Shown: positions 40,867-49,040 of the stretch, one piece after another
How the letters are laid out: each line of letters begins with the position of its first letter
Position numbering within the stretch: the stretch's first letter is position 1
The notes under the pieces: model-generated
What the model saw: only the letters and a program-made list of their open reading frames with translations
Told to the model about the DNA's origin: nothing
Database searches by the model: none
Position numbers and translations under genes: made by a program
NCBI GenBank assembly: GCA_963840835.1
Contig: CAWJAM010000006.1
Coordinates: 434,001-498,000, forward strand
DNA length: 64,000 bases
From: Rubrobacter_D sp963840835
GTDB lineage: Bacteria > Actinomycetota > Rubrobacteria > Rubrobacterales > Rubrobacteraceae
Direction: 5' to 3'

Positions 40867-41174
40867 GAGAGATAGACAAGTGCTACGCGCCAGGGGCCGA
40901 AAAACCGGGCATAGGGCATCTCTTGGAGCACGCGAGACTAAAGCGGGGCGTGTCCCTGGAGGAGGCCGAGAGGGCCACCCTGATCCGCAAGGACTACCTG
41001 GAGAGGCTCGAGAGCGACGACCACTCCACGATGCCTGAGCCCATCTACGTGCGGGGTTTCGTGAAGGCGTACGCCGATTACCTTGGCCTAGACGGAGATA
41101 GATTCGCCGCGCAGGTAAGATTCTGGCAGGAGAGACGACGTAGGACGCGACGCGGTCCCCTGTGGGATGTGTAG
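40863..41174 (+). CDS. RodZ-like helix-turn-helix protein, 103 aa
   Basis: A Cro/C1-type HTH of the RodZ N-terminal kind: IGHLLEHARLKRGVSLEEAERATLIRKDYLERLESDD, PIYVRGFVKAYADYLGLD. Full RodZ has a membrane helix and periplasmic domain; this stops after the HTH, so it is cytoplasmic. Coupled to the small gene before it. Confidence 0.85.
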   Translation: MREIDKCYAPGAEKPGIGHLLEHARLKRGVSLEEAERATLIRKDYLERLESDDHSTMPEPIYVRGFVKAYADYLGLDGDRFAAQVRFWQERRRRTRRGPLWDV

Positions 41175-41262
41175 ACAAGACGCCTGCGGCGTCTTGTCTA
41201 CACGCTACGCCCTTGCGGGCTCCACTTGTCAGCACGCCTGCTGCGCAGGCTTCTGGTCGCGA
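41171..41262. repeat. REP-like hairpin repeats after the RodZ-like gene
   Basis: GTAGACAAGACGCC/GGCGTCTTGTCTAC is a perfect 14-bp stem directly after the stop. It is followed by CTTGTCAGCACGCCTGCTGC and a further stem, the same unit type as at 6333-6470. Confidence 0.75.
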
Positions 41263-41612
41263 GATGGGGCTGCTCGTAACGAACCCTTTACCCGGATTCG
41301 TTACGGCTTGCTCGACTGCCTTGTTGCTCTGGTATTAGTACCTGGGACAGGTTTCGGGTAGTTCAGGGTTGTCTCTTTTCTCCGTAGGATCTGTCGGCCC
41401 GACGGCCGAGCCGGGAGTGCGCGCCTCGCGGGCGCGCGGGCTTTTGAGACGCGCGCGGACGGGGAGCGCCACGGCCGGGCTTCGGGTGTAGCACCCCCCT
41501 GTCACCTGGCTTTTTCGCGGCCTGGGTACGAGGATTCGGCTTGAAACCGCGCATGTCTTTGGTAGCATCCGCCGCCGTAAGTGCAAGCAAGACAATTGGA
41601 GGGGGATACATT
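41263..41612. other. GC-rich intergenic region with several stems
   Basis: About 350 bases without a supported gene. Several self-complementary patches occur (e.g. GCGCGCCTCGCGGGCGCGC around 41412-41432). It precedes an NlpC/P60 gene, a position where actinobacteria often carry a structured leader, but I could not match a known riboswitch consensus. Confidence 0.4.
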
Positions 41613-42044
41613 ATGCGGCAAGTTGCTGCGGCGCTGCTTTCCTGCGGCCTGTTTTCGGTCGCTCTACTGGCCGGACCGCCTGCTGAGGCACACGCCCAGG
41701 GCTATGACGCCTCGGGACAGGCGGTCGTGGACGATGCCCGGCTCTACGTCGGGACACCCTACGGCGCCTATGGCCTGGATTGCTCCGGCTTCACCTCGGC
41801 GGTGTTCGCGGATCTGGGCGTGTACCTGCCCGACTCACCGGACGCCCAGTACGCCTACGGCACGCCGTCGAACGCGAAGGCCGGCGATTTGGTGTTCTTC
41901 GACGAGGCCGGCTACGGCATCTCGCACGTCGGGATAGCCACCGGCTACGGGACGGTGATCCACGCCTCGACCTACTACGGGGCCGTCGTGGAGACGCCCA
42001 TGGGATATATCCCCGGCTACGTAGGCGCCGTCGACGCGTACTAG
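41613..42044 (+). CDS. Secreted NlpC/P60 cell-wall peptidase, 143 aa
   Basis: Cleaves peptide bonds in peptidoglycan stems. ATG 41613 follows GGAGGGGG. Signal peptide to about residue 29 (AALLSCGLFSVALLAGPPAEAHA). The catalytic triad is visible: Cys57 in LDCSGFTSAVF, His105 in ISHVGIATGYG, His117 in VIHASTYYGAVV. GDLVFFDEAG is typical. No extra binding domain, so it is a minimal secreted version. Confidence 0.92.
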   Translation: MRQVAAALLSCGLFSVALLAGPPAEAHAQGYDASGQAVVDDARLYVGTPYGAYGLDCSGFTSAVFADLGVYLPDSPDAQYAYGTPSNAKAGDLVFFDEAGYGISHVGIATGYGTVIHASTYYGAVVETPMGYIPGYVGAVDAY

Positions 42045-42062
42045 GAATTTGGAGGTTTAAAT

Positions 42063-42113
42063 CTGTGAAGTTGGAATTGCTCGCTCGTGCGGCACTTATT
42101 TCCAACTTCACAG
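42063..42113 (+). terminator. Hairpin between converging genes
   Basis: Perfect 14-bp arms CTGTGAAGTTGGAA and TTCCAACTTCACAG with a 23-base loop, downstream of the peptidase gene and of the converging CoA ligase. Confidence 0.6.
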
Positions 42114-42146
42114 TTCACCGATTCTTGATTCTCTTCGGCAACAACC

Positions 42147-42181
42147 AATTCCTAACTCCTAATCCCAAGTTCCAAATTCTT
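42147..42181. repeat. Heptamer repeat overlapping the CoA-ligase stop
   Basis: AATTCCT, AACTCCT, AATCCCA, AGTTCCA, AATTCTT in 7-bp phase. The array covers the last codons and stop (42159) of the acyl-CoA ligase, so its C-terminal residues are repeat-derived. Confidence 0.55.
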
Positions 42182-43730
42182 CCCGCAGCTCGCGCTTGAG
42201 GATCTTGCCCGCGGCGTTGCGTGGCAGGTCATCGACGAAGAAGATGTGCTTGGGGAGCTTGAAGTCGGCCAGCTTCGCACGGGCGTGTTCTTGCAGCTCT
42301 TCGCGCAGGTTCTGCGTTTCGGCGTCCTCTTTGGGTACGACCACGGCGCTTACGGCTTCGATCCACTTTTCGTCGGGAAGTCCTATGACGGCGACCTCGG
42401 AGACCGCCTCGTGGCCGAAGAGGACTTCCTCCACTTCGCTCCCCGAGACCTGGATACCGCCGGTGTTTATGACGTCCTTGACCCGGTCCACGACGTAGAG
42501 GTAGCCTTCCTCGTCGAAGTAGCCGAGGTCCCCGGAATGGAACCAGCCGCCCTCGAAGGCTTCTTCGGTCTCCTCCGGTTTCTCCCAGTAGCCGGTCATG
42601 AGGTGCGGGGAGCGGTGCACGATCTCGCCGTGCTCGCCGGGCGGGGCGTCGTTCATCTCGGGGTCTACTACCCGCGTCTCGACGAGCAGGGCGGGGCGAC
42701 CGACAGAGGCCAACCTTTCCTCGGTCAGTTCGTCGGGCCGCAAGACGGTGGCTAAGGGTGAGATCTCGCTCTGCCCGTAGCAGTTGTAGAGCCTGGGGTC
42801 AGGCAGCCTCTCGCGCAGCTCCCTGAGCACGGGCACGGGCATGATCGAAGCGCCGTACTGCACCTTCAGGAGGCTGGCGAGGTCGTGCTCCTCGAAGGCC
42901 CGGTGCCGCAGGAAAGAGATCCAGACCGTCGGGGGGGCGAACATCGAGTTGATGCTTTCGTGTTCGATCAGGCCGCAGCACTCCTCCGGGTCGGGCCCAA
43001 CGAGCACGAAGTTGGTGGCCCCGACCAGCAAATTAGGCAGTATGAAGACGTGCATCTGGGCCGAGTGGTATAGCGGGAGCGAGTGCAGCACGCGGTCGTC
43101 GTGGCGAAACTCCAACGCCTCGATGCAGCTTACGTATTCGGCCAGGAGCGCGCTGTGCGTCAACACGGCACCCTTGGGGGCTGAGGTCGTCCCCGAGGTG
43201 TACAGAATCTGCGCCACGTCCTCCTCGTCCAGGTCTGCCTCGGGCTCGGAGGCGTCGTTCTCGCTACTCGCCAGGCTCACGACGTCGAGGTCATCTCCAT
43301 CGTAGAGCGTGCCGTGGATCGTTGCCCCGGCCTCGGCTCGCACTTCCTCGACGTTCGCCTCGAACTGCGGATCGTAGAAGAGCGCCTTCGAGCCGGATTG
43401 GTTCAGGATGTAGAGCAGCTCGTCACCGGCGAGGTGGAAGTTGACGGGGACGTGGATCAAACCAGCCCTCACGCACCCAAGCCACAGCAGAACGTAGGCG
43501 TCGGAGTTCATGCCGTAAGCGGCCACCCTGTCACCCTTTTCGAGTCCTTGTGTGAGCAGCGCGTTCGCGACCCGGTTCGCCCCGGCGTCGAGCTCCGCAT
43601 AACTCCAGCGCCGCCCGCCGAAGATAAGGGCTTCCTTCTCCGGGTTGCGCGCGGAGGAGCGCCTGACGGCATCGCCGATGGTGTTGCGACGAGATCGTCT
43701 TACCGTGCGGTCTATCTCCTGCGTTCTCAT
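42159..43730 (-). CDS. Acyl-CoA synthetase (AMP-binding), 523 aa
   Basis: Activates a carboxylic acid to acyl-AMP then acyl-CoA. ATG 43730 overlaps the thiolase stop (ATGA). Signatures: ILYTSGTTSAPKGAVLTH (P-loop), YNCYGQSEISPL, GGWFHSGDLGYFDEEGYLYVVDRVKDVINTGGIQVSG, LPRNAAGKILKREL (catalytic Lys). Full length. Its operon partners, thiolase and CoA-transferase, suggest fatty-acid or branched/aromatic acid catabolism; the acid is unknown. Confidence 0.93.
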   Translation of the reverse strand: MRTQEIDRTVRRSRRNTIGDAVRRSSARNPEKEALIFGGRRWSYAELDAGANRVANALLTQGLEKGDRVAAYGMNSDAYVLLWLGCVRAGLIHVPVNFHLAGDELLYILNQSGSKALFYDPQFEANVEEVRAEAGATIHGTLYDGDDLDVVSLASSENDASEPEADLDEEDVAQILYTSGTTSAPKGAVLTHSALLAEYVSCIEALEFRHDDRVLHSLPLYHSAQMHVFILPNLLVGATNFVLVGPDPEECCGLIEHESINSMFAPPTVWISFLRHRAFEEHDLASLLKVQYGASIMPVPVLRELRERLPDPRLYNCYGQSEISPLATVLRPDELTEERLASVGRPALLVETRVVDPEMNDAPPGEHGEIVHRSPHLMTGYWEKPEETEEAFEGGWFHSGDLGYFDEEGYLYVVDRVKDVINTGGIQVSGSEVEEVLFGHEAVSEVAVIGLPDEKWIEAVSAVVVPKEDAETQNLREELQEHARAKLADFKLPKHIFFVDDLPRNAAGKILKRELREEFGTWD

Positions 43731-44902
43731 CCGACGCGCTCCAATACCGTAGCTGTCGACATGCCGTGGCCAATGCACATGACCTGGAGGCCGAACTGGC
43801 CATCGGTTGCTTCGAGTCCAGCCAGCATCTTCGCCATGAGGCCGGCGCCGGTGGCTCCCAGGGGATGGCCGTGGGCTATGGCCCCGCCCCAGGGGTTTAC
43901 TTTGTCCATGTCGGGTCTAAGCTCGTCGGCCCAGGAGAGGACGACCGAGGCGAAGGCTTCGTTTATCTCGATCCAGTCGAGGTCGTCGATGCCAAGCCCC
44001 GACTTCTTGAGCACCAGGCGCGTGGCTGGGATGACGCCGGTGAGCTGCATTACCGGATCCTCGCCTATGGCGACCCGGGCCAGAAAACGTGCCCTCGGCG
44101 TAAAGCCGTCGGCCTCCGCGACCTCGCGGTCCCCGACGAGCACGGCCGACGCCCCATCGGTGAGCTGGGAGGAGTTGCCCGCCGTTACGACCCCCTCCCC
44201 CTCGGGCCTGAAGACCGTCTTCAAGCTTGCCATCTTCTCGGGGTCTATATTGGGGCGGATGCCCTCGTCCACCGTGAGCTCTATCTCGTTTTCCTCGGGG
44301 TCGAGGCCTTTTGTGGGCAGGATCTCCTTGTTCTTCCCTTCGCGGGCCGCAGCGCTCGCCCGCCGGTGGCTCTCGGTGGCGAACGCGTCGAGGTCCTGGC
44401 GCGAGATCCCCCACTTCTCGGCTATTCGTTCGGCGCTCTCGCCCTGGTGGATGAGATCTTGTTTCTCTAGCAGATCCGGGTTCACGTCGAAGCCGGTCTC
44501 GCCGCCCCCGGTGTCGCTGAACATGGGCGCCCGGGTCATGCTCTCCGCACCCGAGGCAATAGCGTAGCTTATGTCCCCGGCGGCGACCGCCTGCGAGGCG
44601 AAGTGGGCGGCCTGCTGGCTGGATCCGCACATGCGGTTGAGGCTGACCGCCGGTACCGTCACGGGAAAGCCGGCGAGCATCACGCCGAGCCGCCCGATGT
44701 TCGCACCCTGCTCGCCGGCCTGGGTGACGGTGCCGTTTATGACGTCCTCGACCTTCTCGGCGTCCAGTCCAGAACGGTCCAGGAGCCCGTCGAGGGTACG
44801 CGCCAGAAGGGCGTCGGGACGCACCTCCCGAAAGGCGCCGCCTGCTCTTCCGAACGGCGTGCGCACCGCCTCCAGGATCACGGGCTCTCTCATCTCAGCC
44901 AT
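43727..44902 (-). CDS. Thiolase (acetyl-CoA C-acyltransferase), 391 aa
   Basis: Condenses or cleaves acyl-CoA. ATG 44902 follows GAGGAGAAGG. VILEAVRTPFGRAGGAF, the nucleophile Cys in LNRMCGSSQQAAHFA, the His/Cys end motifs GHPLGATGA and VMCIGHGMSTATVLE, and NEAFA are all present. Overlaps both neighbours (the CoA-transferase end by eight bases, the ligase start by four), so the operon is tightly coupled. Confidence 0.94.
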   Translation of the reverse strand: MAEMREPVILEAVRTPFGRAGGAFREVRPDALLARTLDGLLDRSGLDAEKVEDVINGTVTQAGEQGANIGRLGVMLAGFPVTVPAVSLNRMCGSSQQAAHFASQAVAAGDISYAIASGAESMTRAPMFSDTGGGETGFDVNPDLLEKQDLIHQGESAERIAEKWGISRQDLDAFATESHRRASAAAREGKNKEILPTKGLDPEENEIELTVDEGIRPNIDPEKMASLKTVFRPEGEGVVTAGNSSQLTDGASAVLVGDREVAEADGFTPRARFLARVAIGEDPVMQLTGVIPATRLVLKKSGLGIDDLDWIEINEAFASVVLSWADELRPDMDKVNPWGGAIAHGHPLGATGAGLMAKMLAGLEATDGQFGLQVMCIGHGMSTATVLERVG

Positions 44903-45821
44903 GTTCTGCCTTCTCCTCTCGTAGAGGTTCGTCTTGCTCATCGTGCTCCGCGTTCCTCACCGCGGCGAGCGGGAGGTCGCGTTCCACCGCCCATCTCTCC
45001 CACTGTTCGGCGGTCTTCGTTCTGAAGATCCGCCGCAGGTCCTGGGAGCCCCCATCTACCCCGAGCTCCTTCAACAACCGCTCCCAGAAGTGCGGCTCGA
45101 GGGCGGCCAGCGCCACGTGGCCCTCCCCCGCCCGGTACAGCCCGTAGCCGGGATAGCCGCCACCGAGGACGCCGCCGGGCGCCGTGAGCCCCCGGTGCAG
45201 CGGCTCGGCGAAAGTGTGCGCCGCCTCCGAGAGTGCCACCTGTTCGTATCCTGCGTCTTGCCCTCGCTCCCTGGCGAACAGTAGCGAGAGGGCGACGCTC
45301 ACGGCCCGCTCGGCCCCGGCCAGGTCGGCCACCAGGACGGGTGGCATCGCGGGCGGCGAGAGCGTCCCGAAGCGCGCCTGGTAGGTAAGATCGTGGCCGG
45401 GCATATCCTCGTCGGGAGGGGGATGCCCGACGATGGCGACCTGGCACAAACGCGGAAACCTGGCGTGGAGCTCGGGCCACGAGAGCCCTAGCCGCCCCAG
45501 CGCCGCTGGCCGGCTCGCCGTCAGGAGCAGGTCCGTCACTCTCAGCCGGTCCTCCAGCGAGGCGAGATCCTGCCTGTCCTTCAGGTCGAGGCGTACGACA
45601 TCCTGCCCCGCACTCAGCTCCTCGTAGTAGTCTGGGCACATCCGGGCCAGCGGGTCACCACCCGGCGGCTCGACCTTGACGACGGACGCACCCATGGCGC
45701 GAAGCCTTCTCGCCGCCGCGGGACCAGGCAGGTTCACGGCGAGCGTGACGACCCGCACGCCCCGGAGTGGCAGATGCCAGGCTTCCCGATGCGGCTCCCT
45801 CATGAGGACGCGTTGCGGCAC
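44895..45821 (-). CDS. CaiB/BaiF family (type III) CoA-transferase, 308 aa
   Basis: Moves CoA between carboxylic acids. LRGVRVVTLAVNLPGPAAARRLRAMGASVVKVEPPGGDPLA is the N-terminal family signature; the following VVRLDLKDRQDLASLEDRL and the mid-protein DLAGAERAVSVALSLLFARERGQDAGYEQVALSEAA are typical. It is shorter than the usual 380-400 residues. The catalytic Asp usually sits in a ...G-D segment after the middle; VADLAGAE fits. GTG 45821 or ATG 45803 may be the start. First gene of the operon. Confidence 0.85.
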   Translation of the reverse strand: MPQRVLMREPHREAWHLPLRGVRVVTLAVNLPGPAAARRLRAMGASVVKVEPPGGDPLARMCPDYYEELSAGQDVVRLDLKDRQDLASLEDRLRVTDLLLTASRPAALGRLGLSWPELHARFPRLCQVAIVGHPPPDEDMPGHDLTYQARFGTLSPPAMPPVLVADLAGAERAVSVALSLLFARERGQDAGYEQVALSEAAHTFAEPLHRGLTAPGGVLGGGYPGYGLYRAGEGHVALAALEPHFWERLLKELGVDGGSQDLRRIFRTKTAEQWERWAVERDLPLAAVRNAEHDEQDEPLREEKAEHG

Positions 45822-45887
45822 GTTGTCTTGACCGCCGACGTCTGATGCTCCTCTCTCCCGGCCAACAAACGAACGATAGTCTGGAGC

Positions 45888-45927
45888 CGATTGACAGGAT
45901 AGGAGCCTGCGAGGATCGTGTCAATCG
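45888..45927 (-). promoter_or_regulatory. Promoter with overlapping inverted repeat for the CoA operon
   Basis: On the minus strand TTGACA (complement of 45919-45924) and TATCCT (complement of 45896-45901) are 17 bp apart, an ideal sigma-70-like layout. CGATTGACA and TGTCAATCG (45888-45896, 45919-45927) form an inverted repeat covering both boxes, the expected place for a repressor of fatty-acid genes. Confidence 0.65.
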
Positions 45928-46030
45928 GGCTTTCGATCCTTACGCATACCCACCACGATTGTAAGAAGAGCGAAACCTCCCCGAGTAGGATGGACCTACC
46001 ACACCGACATCCCTCGAAGGAGGTTCTATC

Positions 46031-46307
46031 GTGCCATGGTACTACGTGAGAAGCGCAGGTACGGATCGGTTGTCCCGAGTGCCTTTCGCGGCTGCTTATG
46101 GCACTGAGCATCGTCCTCACATGGCTGACGCTGATGGGGCTACCCGAGAGTGGTCTCTTGCCGGACCCACCCCTCTCCTGGCACCTGACCGAAGAGCAGA
46201 AAGACAAGATCGAACGAGAATGGCTCGAAGAAGTGGATGATCCCCGCGACTCCTGCGCCGGTTGGGTTAGAGTACACGCATTCTTGGGGCCGCGGGGTAA
46301 GGGATGA
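46031..46307 (+). pseudogene. Small membrane protein with zinc-knuckle-like start, one frameshift
   Basis: GTG 46031 lies six bases after a consensus AAGGAGGT. The first frame reads PWYYVR, then a shift near 46055 gives EAQVRIGCPECLSRLLMALSIVLTWLTLMGL, a CxxC followed by one membrane helix, and a charged tail LTEEQKDKIEREWLEEVDD. The strong ribosome binding site argues for a real gene; identity unknown. Confidence 0.4.
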
Positions 46308-46381
46308 ATGCCGCAACGCGAGTCGGGTCTCGCCCGTTGTGCACGAACGACGAGGGGTCCGGGATGGCTAGACGGTATCGA

Positions 46382-47041
46382 CTAGCGCCTGATCCTCAGT
46401 GCTCCCTCTTTGACCGACTCGATGCGCAGCGTGTATGGTTCGGCTTCGGGATCGTCGAAACGCACGCGGATGATGTTTCGTCCGACGGCCCTCCAATACC
46501 CCGCCCTTCCCGGCACCACCCCCCGGTCGTCGGGGGCGGGCACGAACTCTTGAAACTCCCCGTTTTCCTTGATCTCGAATCCGGCCCTCGGCCAGGATGG
46601 AGGGAAGTCGAAGTCCCTCGGTCGGTAAACCTCTACTTCGTCTGTGTCTTCCTCGTGAGAGTGGGCCCAATCTTCGTAGATCTCTGGCGCCAGGTCCCCA
46701 AGCTCTATCTTCTCGGAGCGCGTAGCGCCGATCACCTCGATGCCCGCGGTCCCCATAAAGCCGGCCAGCCGGATGGAAACGGTGTATGGGGCCAGGGCGG
46801 GCAGGCCGAACCCAGGAAGGCACCCGACCGCCTCGATGCCCCAATACTCGGGCTGCCGGATGTAGGTTAGCGGTCGGAGGGAGACCTCCATGTTTAGGTA
46901 CGGCTTCGTTCCCGAAACGCTCAACACCTCTTGTGGGGGAAAGATCTCCAGCGTTACGACGTCCACCTCCTCGAAGTCGATGAGCCGGCAAGCCTCGGAC
47001 TGCGGCAACCCTTGGTACTCTCTTATGTCTTGCTCGTTCAC
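46382..47041 (-). CDS. Unrecognised protein divergent from tyrosinase, 219 aa
   Basis: No family recognised. Beta-rich text: VDVVTLEIFPPQEVLSVSGTKPYLNMEVSLRP, IEAVGCLPGFGLPALAPYTVSIRLAGFMGTAGIEVIGA, then an acidic patch (HSHEEDTDEVEVYRP) and a C-terminal strand region (YWRAVGRNIIRVRFDD). No signal peptide. It is divergently transcribed from the tyrosinase gene over a 383-base region with two operator-like arrays. Codons 56-66 (46843-46876) are matched by CRISPR spacer 1. Probably a helper or structural partner of the oxidase island. Confidence 0.7.
   Translation of the reverse strand: MNEQDIREYQGLPQSEACRLIDFEEVDVVTLEIFPPQEVLSVSGTKPYLNMEVSLRPLTYIRQPEYWGIEAVGCLPGFGLPALAPYTVSIRLAGFMGTAGIEVIGATRSEKIELGDLAPEIYEDWAHSHEEDTDEVEVYRPRDFDFPPSWPRAGFEIKENGEFQEFVPAPDDRGVVPGRAGYWRAVGRNIIRVRFDDPEAEPYTLRIESVKEGALRIRR
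46843..46876 (+). other. Protospacer matched by CRISPR spacer 1
   Basis: Identical to spacer 31492-31524 apart from one extra T (GGATGTAGG here, GGATGAGG in the spacer). The 5' flank on the matching strand is GCCCC, compatible with a CCN-type I-A PAM. The indel is about 20 nt from the PAM side, outside a seed. Confidence 0.9.
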
Positions 47042-47142
47042 CTTCTCTGACCTCCTTCCGCCTCACGGCGGGTCGTCTTGCTCCCCGGAAGCCCCTTCTC
47101 CTATCGCGGGCATGCGCTCCGGGTACCATGAGAACCGGTAGC

Positions 47143-47175
47143 GATGAATTGGCGATGAAACCGAGATGAATTGGC
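47143..47175 (-). promoter_or_regulatory. Operator array A: three 11-bp direct repeats
   Basis: GATGAATTGGC, GATGAAACCGA, GATGAATTGGC, abutting with an exact 11-bp period. On the minus strand they read ATTCATC in the direction of the gene at 47041. Matches arrays B, C and D. Confidence 0.8.
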
Positions 47176-47273
47176 GGTCAAGCCTGGACCCTTATGGAGC
47201 CGAAGACTCCTTTTCTTACAAGTATGCTGGCCATCCTTCTCTAGAGGCATTGTGTCCACCGGAAACTGGTATC

Positions 47274-47306
47274 GATTCATTGGAGATTCATTCGGAATTC
47301 ATCGCG
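47274..47306 (+). promoter_or_regulatory. Operator array B: three 11-bp direct repeats before tyrosinase
   Basis: GATTCATTGGA, GATTCATTCGG, AATTCATCGCG with an exact 11-bp period, oriented toward the tyrosinase gene, 119 bases before its start. Confidence 0.82.
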
Positions 47307-47424
47307 GCATGATTCCATCGTTCACGAGGAGTAATAACCCCGAAGAGGAGGAGGTAGGGCTCTGTTCCACAGTAAGGCAAATGTCAACGGGGGCCTGGCG
47401 GCCAGGTAAGAAAGGAGAACTATC

Positions 47425-48933
47425 GTGCATATGCGCCGAAACGTATTCGCCTTTATCTCGGACGGACCGGAGATCTCGGCGTTGAGGGCCGGGGTCCGGG
47501 CTATGAAAGACAGGCCCGCGAACGATCCGCGGAGCTGGGCCTATCAGGCCGCGATCCACGGTTCCGAACAACCTCCGCCCGACGAGCTAGCCGCGAGAAC
47601 CTGGAACATGTGCCAGCACGCGAGCTTTTTCTTCCTCTCCTGGCACCGGATGTACATCTACTTCTTCGAGCGCATCCTGCGGGCGGCGTCGGGAGACGAC
47701 GACCTGGCGCTACCCTACTGGAACTACTCGAACCCGGGGCAGCAGGCTTTGCCCATCCCCTTCCGCGACCCGGCCGCCGAGTCCAATCCCCTCTTCGAGG
47801 CACAGCGCAACGCGGGCGTCAACCAGGGCGCGCAACTGCCGCCCGCCGCGGTCGCCATTTCGGGAACCATGGGGGTGCAAAACTTCCTGCCGGTGGGGGG
47901 CGGCCGCGTGAGCTTCGGCGGGGCCAGGATTCCGGCTCCCCAGCATTTCGCACCTCGTGCCTTCACCGGTGAGCTCGAGAACCAGCCGCACAACATCGTC
48001 CACGGCCTCGTCGGGGGAGCCGGTCTGATGGGCAATCCCAACACCGCGGCGCAGGACCCCATCTTCTGGCTGCACCACTCGAACATCGACCGACTCTGGG
48101 AGCGCTGGCTGGACCTGGGAGAAGCCCGCGCGAACCCGGTGGACGACGGCGTGTGGATGGACACAGCCTTCACCTTCTTCGACGAGGGCGGCGACGAGGT
48201 GCAGATGTCGGGGCGGGAGATCGTCGAGACAGCCCCCCAGCTAGACTACGTCTATGACGACGAGCCCGCAGGCGCCCTAGGTGCATTAAGCGCGGTGGGC
48301 GCCCTTGCACGCGCCGGCGCCGTGGAAGCCCTCGCGGGGTCGTCCGCGGCCTTCGGGTCGGCCGGAGACGAGCCGGAGCCGACGGTTATCGGGAGCACCG
48401 GGGCGGAAGGAGGGGCGGAGATCATAGAGCTAGGCGCCGAACCGACCCGGGTCGCGTTGGAGCTTGCGGGGCCGGCCGACGCGGTCGCCGCGTCAGCCGA
48501 GGCCAGCGCGGAAGGGAGGCCGGAAGCCGGGGGCAGGCTCGTGCTGGGTATCAACGGCGTCGAGTACGACGAGAACCCCGGGGTAACCTACGAGGTCTAC
48601 CTCAACCTGCCCGAGGATCAGGAGCCTGACTACAGGAGCGACTACTACGTGGGCAACATAGGCTTCTTCGGGATGACGCCGCACGAAGAACACGAGGGGG
48701 GTCACGGCCACCCCGCCAACCTCAGCTTCGACGTGACGGATAACGTCCGCGCCCTCAGTGACAAAGGAGAGTGGGTCGAAGGGCAAGCCGACATCACCTT
48801 TGTCTCCCGTGGGCTGATCCCGCCGCCGAGCGAGGAGATGTCGGTCGCGGACGCAGAGGCGACGGCCGCCGCGGCCACGCCGGAGCCTTCTGGCAGCCCG
48901 CGCTTCAGGAGCGTGGAACTGATCGCCGAGTAA
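47425..48933 (+). CDS. Tyrosinase/polyphenol oxidase-type copper enzyme, 502 aa
   Basis: Type-3 dicopper enzyme oxidising phenols to quinones. GTG 47425 follows AAAGGAG. CuA ligands: H45 (AIHG), H65 and H74 (CQHASFFFLSWHR); C63 two residues before H65 could form the thioether known from plant and fungal enzymes. CuB: H189, H193 (QPHNIVHG) and H217/218 (DPIFWLHHSNIDRLW). After residue 270 comes an Ala/Gly/Glu-rich linker (to about 365), then a C-terminal domain (INGVEYDENPGVTYEVYLNLPEDQEPDY...VGNIGFFG) of the plant polyphenol-oxidase KFDV type. No signal peptide. A CsoR-type copper sensor follows. Confidence 0.92.
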   Translation: MHMRRNVFAFISDGPEISALRAGVRAMKDRPANDPRSWAYQAAIHGSEQPPPDELAARTWNMCQHASFFFLSWHRMYIYFFERILRAASGDDDLALPYWNYSNPGQQALPIPFRDPAAESNPLFEAQRNAGVNQGAQLPPAAVAISGTMGVQNFLPVGGGRVSFGGARIPAPQHFAPRAFTGELENQPHNIVHGLVGGAGLMGNPNTAAQDPIFWLHHSNIDRLWERWLDLGEARANPVDDGVWMDTAFTFFDEGGDEVQMSGREIVETAPQLDYVYDDEPAGALGALSAVGALARAGAVEALAGSSAAFGSAGDEPEPTVIGSTGAEGGAEIIELGAEPTRVALELAGPADAVAASAEASAEGRPEAGGRLVLGINGVEYDENPGVTYEVYLNLPEDQEPDYRSDYYVGNIGFFGMTPHEEHEGGHGHPANLSFDVTDNVRALSDKGEWVEGQADITFVSRGLIPPPSEEMSVADAEATAAAATPEPSGSPRFRSVELIAE

Positions 48934-49040
48934 GAGGCAGCCTGACCGGACGTTTCGCGCAACGCCCTCGAAGGCCGCGAACGAAGGTGGAAAACCACGC
49001 AAGGGGACGCGGGGTCCCCGTACCGGGAGGTGCAGAAGAT

